Source of the DNA: Flavobacteriaceae bacterium
GTDB lineage: Bacteria > Bacteroidota > Bacteroidia > Flavobacteriales > Flavobacteriaceae
Length of the DNA stretch: 21,175 nucleotides
Assembly: GCA_947458575.1 (NCBI GenBank)
Contig: CANHBE010000015.1
Coordinates: 1 to 21,175, forward strand
Direction of reading: 5' to 3'
Shown: positions 14,150-20,065 of the stretch, piece by piece
Layout of the letters: every line of letters starts with the position of its first letter
Position numbering within the stretch: position 1 is the first letter of the stretch
Made by a program: the position numbers and the translations under genes
The notes under the pieces: model-generated
Told to the model about the DNA's origin: nothing
Database searches by the model: none
Seen by the model: the letters and a program-made list of their open reading frames with translations, nothing else

Positions 14150-14464
14150 CTATAATACTTGATTTGATTTTTTAGAAAATCTCACTTTTTTGTCTCCTTC
14201 AACCTTAATCCCAACTCTCGTTGCTTTCTTCGATTTAGGGTCGATTAAAGCCACATTAGAAATGTGGATAGGAGCTTCTTTCTTAACGATTCCTCCTTGA
14301 GGGTTCTTAGCACTTGGTTTAGTATGTTTTGAAACCAAATTCACTCCTTCAACAATCGCTTTATTCTTTTCACGATCCACCTTCAAAACTTTGCCCTCAG
14401 CACCTTTATGGTCTCCGGCAATCACTTTAACAGTGTCTCCTGATTTTATTTTTAGCTTTATCAT
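14150..14464 (-). CDS. rplX: 50S ribosomal protein L24
   Basis: A 104-residue L24, an early assembly initiator near the tunnel exit. The N-terminal KOW motif is clear in KSGDTVKVIAGDHKGAEGKV. The segments VNLVSKHTKPSAKNPQGGIV and EAPIHISNVALIDPKS follow. It starts 11 nt after the rplN stop and ends 2 nt before rplE. Confidence 0.98.
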   Translation of the reverse strand: MIKLKIKSGDTVKVIAGDHKGAEGKVLKVDREKNKAIVEGVNLVSKHTKPSAKNPQGGIVKKEAPIHISNVALIDPKSKKATRVGIKVEGDKKVRFSKKSNQVL

Positions 14465-14475
14465 CTTGCTACTAA

Positions 14476-14844
14476 TTACAGCACCTCTGGCGCTAATGAT
14501 ACAATTTTCATGAATTGCTTCTCACGAAGTTCTCTCGCAACCGGACCAAAAACACGAGTTCCTCTCATTTCACCTGCCGCATTCAACAATACGCATGCAT
14601 TGTCATCAAAACGGATATATGATCCATCAGCTCTTCTCACTTCTTTTTTGGTACGTACAACAACTGCAGTTGAAACCGCTCCTTTCTTAACGTTACCGTT
14701 TGGAGTGGCATCTTTAATAGATACTACAATCTTGTCACCAACAGAGGCATACCTTCTTTTGGTACCTCCTAAAACACGGATAGTTAAAACTTCTTTAGCT
14801 CCCGTATTATCTGCTACTTTTAATCTTGATTCCTGTTGTACCAT
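14476..14844 (-). CDS. rplN: 50S ribosomal protein L14
   Basis: A 122-residue L14 at the subunit interface. It begins MVQQESRLKVADNTGAKEVL and has the signature GGTKRRYASVGDKIVVSIKD. The later segments RFDDNACVLLN and GTRVFGPVARELREKQFMKI are intact, ending SLAPEVL. It starts 2 nt after the rpsQ stop. Confidence 0.98.
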   Translation of the reverse strand: MVQQESRLKVADNTGAKEVLTIRVLGGTKRRYASVGDKIVVSIKDATPNGNVKKGAVSTAVVVRTKKEVRRADGSYIRFDDNACVLLNAAGEMRGTRVFGPVARELREKQFMKIVSLAPEVL

Positions 14845-14846
14845 AA

Positions 14847-15107
14847 TTATTTAGCTCTTTCTAAGATTTCAACTAATCTCCAACATTTAGTCTTGCTTAA
14901 AGGACGAGTTTCACTAATCCTTACTGTATCACCAATGTTGCAGTCATTTGCTTCGTCGTGTGCATGATATTTTTTAGTCTTCAACACGAACTTACCATAC
15001 AATGGGTGCTTTACTTTAGTTACTTGCGCAACAACAATAGATTTATCCATTTTGTTTGATGTAACAACACCTATTCTTTCTTTTCTTAAATTTCTTTTTT
15101 CCATCAT
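14847..15107 (-). CDS. rpsQ: 30S ribosomal protein S17
   Basis: An 86-residue S17, an OB-fold protein that binds 16S rRNA early in 30S assembly. The segments NLRKERIGVVTSNKMDKSIV and KHPLYGKFVLKTKKYHAHDE match the family. GDTVRISETRPLSKTKCWRL is the C-terminal signature. Two consecutive ATG codons begin the gene; translation may start at the second (15104), which would give 85 residues. It lies 9 nt after rpmC. Confidence 0.97.
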   Translation of the reverse strand: MMEKRNLRKERIGVVTSNKMDKSIVVAQVTKVKHPLYGKFVLKTKKYHAHDEANDCNIGDTVRISETRPLSKTKCWRLVEILERAK

Positions 15108-15116
15108 TGTGCGAAA

Positions 15117-15308
15117 TTATTGTAGCTCTCTTTTAGTTAACTCTGTCGCTAATCTGGCAACTGTTCTTCTCACGGTTCTGATTTGAAGTGGATTCTCAAT
15201 TGGTGATATAGCGTGAGCCATTTTAAGGTCGGCATATGTTTTCTTAGTTTGACTAAGTTTCTCTTGCAACTCCGCTGCAGAAAGATTTTTTATTTCTGAT
15301 TGTTTCAT
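15117..15308 (-). CDS. rpmC: 50S ribosomal protein L29
   Basis: A 63-residue L29, a two-helix protein at the tunnel exit that contributes to docking of trigger factor and SRP. It begins MKQSEIKNLSAAELQEKLSQ and continues TKKTYADLKMAHAISPIENP. It ends with RTVARLATELTKRELQ. It stands between rplP (13 nt upstream) and rpsQ, as in other bacteria. Confidence 0.97.
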   Translation of the reverse strand: MKQSEIKNLSAAELQEKLSQTKKTYADLKMAHAISPIENPLQIRTVRRTVARLATELTKRELQ

Positions 15309-15321
15309 AATAAATAATTAA

Positions 15322-15747
15322 TTATGCTTCGAAATCTCTAGCTACGACGAATTTAGTTTTCACTGGAAGTTTTTGAGCTGCAAGACGCAATGCTTCTTTA
15401 GCAACTGACAATGGAACCCCTCCAACTTCGAACATAATTCTTCCTGGTTTTACTACGGCAGCCCAGTATTCTACGGCTCCTTTACCTTTACCCATACGTA
15501 CTTCAAGAGGCTTCTTGGTGATTGGCTTATCTGGGAAAATCTTAATCCATAATTGTCCTTCTCTTTTCATATAACGAGTCGCTGCAATACGTGCTGCCTC
15601 TATTTGACGAGAAGTAAGGAACATACCATCTTCATGAACTGATTTAATTCCAAACATACCATTAGAAAGTTCATGACCTCTTTGCGAGTTTCCTTTCATT
15701 CTACCTTTCTGTACCTTACGGTATTTTGTTCTTTTAGGCTGTAACAT
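15322..15747 (-). CDS. rplP: 50S ribosomal protein L16
   Basis: A 141-residue L16, which contacts A-site tRNA and is essential for late 50S assembly. It begins MLQPKRTKYRKVQKGRMKGN. ITKKPLEVRMGKGKGAVEYW and AAVVKPGRIMFEVGGVPLSV are family signatures. Length is normal. It follows rpsC by 20 nt. Confidence 0.98.
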   Translation of the reverse strand: MLQPKRTKYRKVQKGRMKGNSQRGHELSNGMFGIKSVHEDGMFLTSRQIEAARIAATRYMKREGQLWIKIFPDKPITKKPLEVRMGKGKGAVEYWAAVVKPGRIMFEVGGVPLSVAKEALRLAAQKLPVKTKFVVARDFEA

Positions 15748-15767
15748 TTTTCTTTACTTTAAAAATT

Positions 15768-16532
15768 TTACTTTCTTTTACGGTCTCCTGCAGGCTTTCT
15801 GTCTTTGTTGAAAGGCTTACGATCTCCTCGTGGAGCATCGCCTCCTTTTCCAGCACCAGCACCGGCTTGTTTTTTATCCATACCTACCAGTGGAGAAAGA
15901 TCTCTCTTTCCGTAAACTTCACCTTTCATGATCCACACTTTGATACCCATTCTACCATAAGTAGTATGTGCTTCAGCCAAAGCATAATCTATATCGGCTC
16001 TGAAAGTTGATAGAGGAATTCTCCCTTCTTTGAAACCTTCTGAACGCGCCATCTCAGCACCATTTAAACGACCAGAAATTAATACTTTAATCCCTTCAGC
16101 GTTCATACGCATAGAAGCTGCAATAGCCATTTTTATTGCTCTTCTATACGAGATTCTGCTTTCAATCTGACGAGCGATACTTGTTGCAACCAAATAAGCA
16201 TCTAATTCAGGTCTCTTGATTTCAAAAATGTTGATTTGAACCTCCTTGTCAGTAATCTTTTTCAATTCCTCTTTCAACTTGTCTACCTCTTGACCACCTT
16301 TCCCGATAATGATACCAGGTCTTGCAGTAGTGATAGTAACGGTTACAAGTTTCAAAGTTCTCTCAATAATTACTTTTGATACACTAGCTTTTGATAAACG
16401 AGCATGAACATACTTTCTGATTTTGTAATCTTCGGCGATTTTATCACCGTAGTCATTACCACCATACCAGTTAGAGTCCCATCCTCTGATGATCCCAAGT
16501 CTATTTCCAATTGGATTTGTCTTTTGTCCCAT
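15768..16532 (-). CDS. rpsC: 30S ribosomal protein S3 with basic C-terminal tail
   Basis: A 254-residue S3 at the mRNA entry channel. It begins MGQKTNPIGNRLGIIRGWDS. The KH domain has ARPGIIIGKGGQEVDKLKEEL. The C-terminal domain includes GRLNGAEMARSEGFKEGRIP and TTYGRMGIKVWIMKGEVYG. After about residue 215 comes a roughly 35-residue tail rich in Gly, Ala, Lys, Arg and Asp (such as GAGAGKGGDAPRGDRKPF), probably disordered. The E. coli protein is shorter (233 residues). It starts 4 nt after the rplV stop. Confidence 0.98.
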   Translation of the reverse strand: MGQKTNPIGNRLGIIRGWDSNWYGGNDYGDKIAEDYKIRKYVHARLSKASVSKVIIERTLKLVTVTITTARPGIIIGKGGQEVDKLKEELKKITDKEVQINIFEIKRPELDAYLVATSIARQIESRISYRRAIKMAIAASMRMNAEGIKVLISGRLNGAEMARSEGFKEGRIPLSTFRADIDYALAEAHTTYGRMGIKVWIMKGEVYGKRDLSPLVGMDKKQAGAGAGKGGDAPRGDRKPFNKDRKPAGDRKRK

Positions 16533-16536
16533 CTTA

Positions 16537-16947
16537 TTAATTGCTTTGTGTGTTATTATTATCTCCTAATACAACGGTTACGTGATTAGAACGTTTTCTG
16601 ATTCTGTGTGCGCGACCTTGTGGCGCTGGACGAAGTCTTTTCAACATCATTCCCCCGTCTACTCTGATCTCTTTTACGAATAAGCCTGCTTCAGAAACAT
16701 TCCCGTCAGCATTTTTCTGTTCCCAATTATTAATTGCGGACAATACTAACTTCTCTAATTTTCTTGAAGCTTCTTTAGAGCTAAATTTCAAAATACTTAA
16801 AGCTCTTTCCACTTTCTGACCTCTTACCAAGTCTGCTACTAAGCGCATTTTTCTAGGTGAAGTAGGGCAGTTATTCAATTTCGCGAAAGCAATAGACTTA
16901 TTAGCCTCTTTTCTCGCATCTGCTGTTTCTCTTTTACGAACTCCCAT
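16537..16947 (-). CDS. rplV: 50S ribosomal protein L22
   Basis: A 136-residue L22, whose extended hairpin lines the peptide exit tunnel. It begins MGVRKRETADARKEANKSIA. The core has NNCPTSPRKMRLVADLVRGQ and KLEKLVLSAINNWEQKN. The C-terminal hairpin signature GGMMLKRLRPAPQGRAHRIR is followed by KRSNHVTVVLGD. It is somewhat longer than E. coli L22 (110 residues) because of the N-terminal extension. It lies 6 nt after rpsS. Confidence 0.98.
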   Translation of the reverse strand: MGVRKRETADARKEANKSIAFAKLNNCPTSPRKMRLVADLVRGQKVERALSILKFSSKEASRKLEKLVLSAINNWEQKNADGNVSEAGLFVKEIRVDGGMMLKRLRPAPQGRAHRIRKRSNHVTVVLGDNNNTQSN

Positions 16948-16953
16948 TTCTTC

Positions 16954-17232
16954 TTATTTTTTACCTTTATTTTTTGCTCCAGCGTGACCTCTAAAAGATC
17001 TTGTTGGTGAAAACTCTCCTAATTTGTGACCTACCATATTTTCTGTTACGTAAACCGGTACGAACTGACGTCCGTTGTGAACTGCGATAGTTTGTCCAAC
17101 AAAGTCAGGGGTAATCATAGAAGCTCTAGACCAAGTCTTTACAACTCCCTTGTTTCCTTTTTCGATGTTTTCTTGAACTTTCTTGTCTAATTTATAGTGA
17201 ACGAAAGGTCCTTTTTTTAATGAACGTGCCAT
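16954..17232 (-). CDS. rpsS: 30S ribosomal protein S19
   Basis: A 92-residue S19 of the 30S head, paired with S13. It begins MARSLKKGPFVHYKLDKKVQ. The segments KTWSRASMITPDFVGQTIAV and HNGRQFVPVYVTENMVGHKL are family signatures. The tail GEFSPTRSFRGHAGAKNKGK is also typical. It lies 6 nt after rplB. Confidence 0.98.
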   Translation of the reverse strand: MARSLKKGPFVHYKLDKKVQENIEKGNKGVVKTWSRASMITPDFVGQTIAVHNGRQFVPVYVTENMVGHKLGEFSPTRSFRGHAGAKNKGKK

Positions 17233-17238
17233 ATCTTA

Positions 17239-18063
17239 TTATTTCTTTCTACGTTCTACGATATACTTGTTACTCGGGTTCTGTTTAGAACGGGTTCTAT
17301 AACCTTTTGCTGGTATACCCTTTCTAGAACGTGGATGACCTCCAGAAGAACGGCCTTCACCTCCACCCATTGGGTGATCTACAGGGTTCATTGCAACTGG
17401 TCTTGTTCTTGGTCTTCTTCCTAACCATCTGGTTCTACCTGCTTTCCCAGATACTATTAACTGATGATCAGAATTCGATACTGCTCCGATAGTAGCCGAA
17501 CAAGTCAACAAGATTAATCTTGTTTCACCTGAAGGCATCTTAATAGTAGCATACTTTCCATCTCTCGCCATTAACTGGGCAAAAGTTCCGGCTGAACGTG
17601 CAATAACAGCACCTTGACCAGGACGCAATTCGATACATGAAATTACGGTTCCCAATGGAATTTTACTCAATGGCAATGTATTACCAATCTCAGGTTGTGC
17701 ATCCTCTCCAGAAACTAATTTCTGTCCAACTTGCAAACCATTTTGAGCAATTATATAAGTCTTTTCCCCATCAGCGTAAGCCAATAACGCAATAAAAGCA
17801 GTACGATTCGGATCATACTCTATTGACTTTACTGTAGCAGGGATTCCATTTTTTGTTCGTTTGAAATCGATAATACGATATCTTTGCTTGTGACCACCGC
17901 CTGTATAACGCATGGTCATTTTTCCTTGACTATTTCTACCACCTGAGTTTTTTATCGGTGCGATCAATGAACGCTCCGGCTTATCAGTTGTAATAGCGTC
18001 AAAACTATTCACAACTCTAAATCGCTGACCAGGGGTAATAGGTTTTAATTTTCTAACTGACAT
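17239..18063 (-). CDS. rplB: 50S ribosomal protein L2
   Basis: A 274-residue L2, a primary 23S rRNA binder needed for subunit association and peptidyl transferase activity. The N-terminal OB-like domain has GRNSQGKMTMRYTGGGHKQR and the C-terminal SH3-like domain follows. The signature MNPVDHPMGGGEGRSSGGHP holds H230, the equivalent of the conserved functional histidine. Length is normal. It starts 16 nt after rplW. Confidence 0.98.
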   Translation of the reverse strand: MSVRKLKPITPGQRFRVVNSFDAITTDKPERSLIAPIKNSGGRNSQGKMTMRYTGGGHKQRYRIIDFKRTKNGIPATVKSIEYDPNRTAFIALLAYADGEKTYIIAQNGLQVGQKLVSGEDAQPEIGNTLPLSKIPLGTVISCIELRPGQGAVIARSAGTFAQLMARDGKYATIKMPSGETRLILLTCSATIGAVSNSDHQLIVSGKAGRTRWLGRRPRTRPVAMNPVDHPMGGGEGRSSGGHPRSRKGIPAKGYRTRSKQNPSNKYIVERRKK

Positions 18064-18079
18064 AATACTGCCTTACTAT

Positions 18080-18370
18080 TTAGATATTGTTGTAAAAATC
18101 TATTGTTTCTCCTTCTTGTACTTGAACAATTGCTTTCTTGTAAGCATTTGTCTTTCCGCTGATTAAACCACTTTTGGTGTATTTTGTAGAACGGTCCGGT
18201 CTCACATTCATGGTATTAACAGCAACAACCGACACGCCATAAGCAGCTTCAACAGCTTTCTTAATTTGAACTTTGTTTGCTTTCCTGTCAACCACAAAAC
18301 CGAACTGGTTCAAAACCTCACTTTGTTTGGTTACTTTTTCAGTTACTATAGGTTTAATTATGATACTCAT
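18080..18370 (-). CDS. rplW: 50S ribosomal protein L23
   Basis: A 96-residue L23 at the tunnel exit, the docking point for trigger factor and SRP. It begins MSIIIKPIVTEKVTKQSEVL and has FVVDRKANKVQIKKAVEAAY. The tail includes TKSGLISGKTNAYKKAIVQV and EGETIDFYNNI. It is in the normal S10-operon position, 7 nt after rplD and 16 nt before rplB. Confidence 0.97.
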   Translation of the reverse strand: MSIIIKPIVTEKVTKQSEVLNQFGFVVDRKANKVQIKKAVEAAYGVSVVAVNTMNVRPDRSTKYTKSGLISGKTNAYKKAIVQVQEGETIDFYNNI

Positions 18371-18377
18371 TTCCTAT

Positions 18378-19007
18378 TTATTTACTTAAGTTTTCTTCAA
18401 TTCCTTCTAAAGAACTCTCTAAAAGAACCAAATTATTTGCATTTAAAATAGCGTAAGTGCTTAATTCTGAATTAGTTACAACGCTAGAAGCCTTTAAATT
18501 GCGTGAGGACAAATATACATTTTTATTTGAATCACCCAACACCATTAAAGATTTTTTATTCTCCAATCCCAAAGCTTTCAAAACTTCTATGAATTTTTTG
18601 GTATTTGGTGTTTCAAAATCAAAATCTTCAACTACCACCAAATTTGATTCTTTAGCTTTAATTGAAAAAGCAGACTTTCTCGCCAAACGCTTCAAACTCT
18701 TGTTCAATTTGAAAGAATAGCTTCTTGGTCTTGGACCGAAAACAGTACCTCCTCCTTTAAACAAAGGACTTTTTTTACTTCCAGCCCTTGCTGTACCAGT
18801 ACCTTTTTGCTTCTTGATCTTACGTGTACTACCAGTAACTTCAGCTCTTTCCTTTGATTTGTGAGTACCTTGTCTTTGATTAGCCAGATATTGTTTCACG
18901 TCTAAATATACTGCGTGATTGTTAGGCTCGATTGCGAATACTGAATCAGCAAGTTGAACTTTTCTGCCAGTTTCTTTTCCGTTTTTATCTAAAACTTTTA
19001 CTTCCAT
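18378..19007 (-). CDS. rplD: 50S ribosomal protein L4
   Basis: A 209-residue L4, which lines the exit tunnel and, in E. coli, represses the S10 operon. I chose the ATG at 19007, giving MEVKVLDKNGKETGRKVQLA. The frame is open 15 codons further upstream, but that part lies inside rplC and does not resemble L4. The chosen ATG overlaps the rplC stop as TAATG, suggesting coupled translation. The tunnel-loop motif STRKIKKQKGTGTARAGSKK and GGTVFGPRPRSYSFKLNKSL are intact. Confidence 0.97.
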   Translation of the reverse strand: MEVKVLDKNGKETGRKVQLADSVFAIEPNNHAVYLDVKQYLANQRQGTHKSKERAEVTGSTRKIKKQKGTGTARAGSKKSPLFKGGGTVFGPRPRSYSFKLNKSLKRLARKSAFSIKAKESNLVVVEDFDFETPNTKKFIEVLKALGLENKKSLMVLGDSNKNVYLSSRNLKASSVVTNSELSTYAILNANNLVLLESSLEGIEENLSK

Positions 19008-19621
19008 TATTTCTGAATGATTACGTAAGAGTTTTTGCATCCGGGAACACACCCTTTGATTACCAGCAGATTCTTATCAGAAACTACTTTCAAAACTCTA
19101 AGATTTTGCACTTTCACATTTTCTCCGCCCATTCTTCCTGCCATACGCATTCCTTTGAATACTCTAGATGGATATGACGAAGCTCCCACAGAACCAGGCG
19201 CTCTCAAACGATTGTGTTGACCATGAGTAGACTGTCCAACACCACCAAAACCATGACGTTTAACAACTCCCTGGAAACCCTTCCCTTTAGAAACACCTTG
19301 CACATCTACAAACTCGCCTTCCGCAAAAACATCAACTGTTAATACTTCACCTAATTTGTACTCGTTATCAAACTGGAATTCAACGACTTTCTTCTTAGCT
19401 ACAGTTCCCGCTTTCTTAAAGTGACCTATGGCCGCTTTCGAGGAATGTTTCTCGTTTTTGTCATCGAAACCAAGTTGCAACGCTTCATACCCGTCGACCT
19501 CTTTGGTTCTGACTTGGGTAACAACGCATGGTCCAGCTTCGATTACCGTACAAGGAATGTTCTTCCCGTTCTCATCGAAAATGCTGGTCATGCCGATTTT
19601 TCTTCCAATTAACCCAGACAT
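19007..19621 (-). CDS. rplC: 50S ribosomal protein L3
   Basis: A 204-residue L3, an initiator of 50S assembly near the peptidyl transferase centre. It begins MSGLIGRKIGMTSIFDENGK. The central extension holds GVSKGKGFQGVVKRHGFGGV and SVGASSYPSRVFKGMRMAGR. The L3 signature GRMGGENVKVQNLRVLKV follows. Its stop codon overlaps the rplD start by one base. The 127-nt gap upstream, the longest within the cluster, contains two inverted repeats. Confidence 0.98.
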   Translation of the reverse strand: MSGLIGRKIGMTSIFDENGKNIPCTVIEAGPCVVTQVRTKEVDGYEALQLGFDDKNEKHSSKAAIGHFKKAGTVAKKKVVEFQFDNEYKLGEVLTVDVFAEGEFVDVQGVSKGKGFQGVVKRHGFGGVGQSTHGQHNRLRAPGSVGASSYPSRVFKGMRMAGRMGGENVKVQNLRVLKVVSDKNLLVIKGCVPGCKNSYVIIQK

Positions 19622-19651
19622 AAAAAATAATTAATAATTAATACTTAATAG

Positions 19652-19666
19652 TGGCATTCCATGCCA
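19652..19666. repeat. Short palindrome in the rplC leader
   Basis: TGGCAT (19652-19657) and ATGCCA (19661-19666) are exact complements separated by 3 nt. The site lies about 30 nt before the rplC start and downstream (in transcript terms) of the larger hairpin. It could be a small RNA hairpin or a protein-binding half-site pair. Confidence 0.5.
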
Positions 19667-19692
19667 ATTGATTTAAATTCTTTTGCAAGACA

Positions 19693-19735
19693 AAACAATG
19701 AGTATTGAACTTAAACAATTCAATACTCATTGTTT
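19693..19735 (-). promoter_or_regulatory. Perfect 17-bp hairpin between rpsJ and rplC
   Basis: AAACAATGAGTATTGAA (19693-19709) is the exact complement of TTCAATACTCATTGTTT (19719-19735), around a 9-nt loop. It lies 13 nt after the rpsJ stop. In the transcript the 3' arm ends in TTGTTT and continues TGTCTTGC, so the following U-tract is weak. It could be a partial terminator or attenuator, an mRNA-processing site, or a ribosomal-protein target. No TAnnTTTG promoter follows it. Confidence 0.75.
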
Positions 19736-19748
19736 ATCTCGATCCTAA

Positions 19749-20054
19749 CTAAACTTTAATCTCTACTTCTACACCGCTTGGCAACTCCAATTTCATTAGA
19801 GCGTCAATTGTTTTTGAAGATGAAGAATAAATGTCGATTAGTCTTTTATAAGACATAACCTCAAACTGCTCTCTCGCTTTCTTGTTTACGTGTGGAGAAC
19901 GCAATACTGTAAAAAGTTTCTTGTGTGTTGGCAACGGAATTGGACCTGTAACAACTGCACCTGTACTTTTAACTGTTTTCACAATCTTTTCAGATGATTT
20001 ATCAACCAACATGTGATCGTAAGATTTCAATTTTATTCTGATTTTTTGACTCAT
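19749..20054 (-). CDS. rpsJ: 30S ribosomal protein S10
   Basis: A 101-residue S10 of the 30S head, which also partners NusB in antitermination in E. coli. It begins MSQKIRIKLKSYDHMLVDKS. The central signature TGPIPLPTHKKLFTVLRSPH is intact, followed by VNKKAREQFEVMSYKRLID. It starts 11 nt after the fusA stop with no tuf between. A strong hairpin follows its stop codon. Confidence 0.98.
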   Translation of the reverse strand: MSQKIRIKLKSYDHMLVDKSSEKIVKTVKSTGAVVTGPIPLPTHKKLFTVLRSPHVNKKAREQFEVMSYKRLIDIYSSSSKTIDALMKLELPSGVEVEIKV

Positions 20055-20065
20055 CTCTTTAATTA

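Noticed and set aside
19008..19052. Longer rplD N terminus
   Set aside because: The extra 15 codons lie inside rplC and are not L4-like; the ATG at 19007 gives the standard L4 start.
19622..19748. Internal promoter before rplC
   Set aside because: I looked for TAnnTTTG on the minus strand in this gap and found none, so a promoter is not supported despite the AT-rich sequence.
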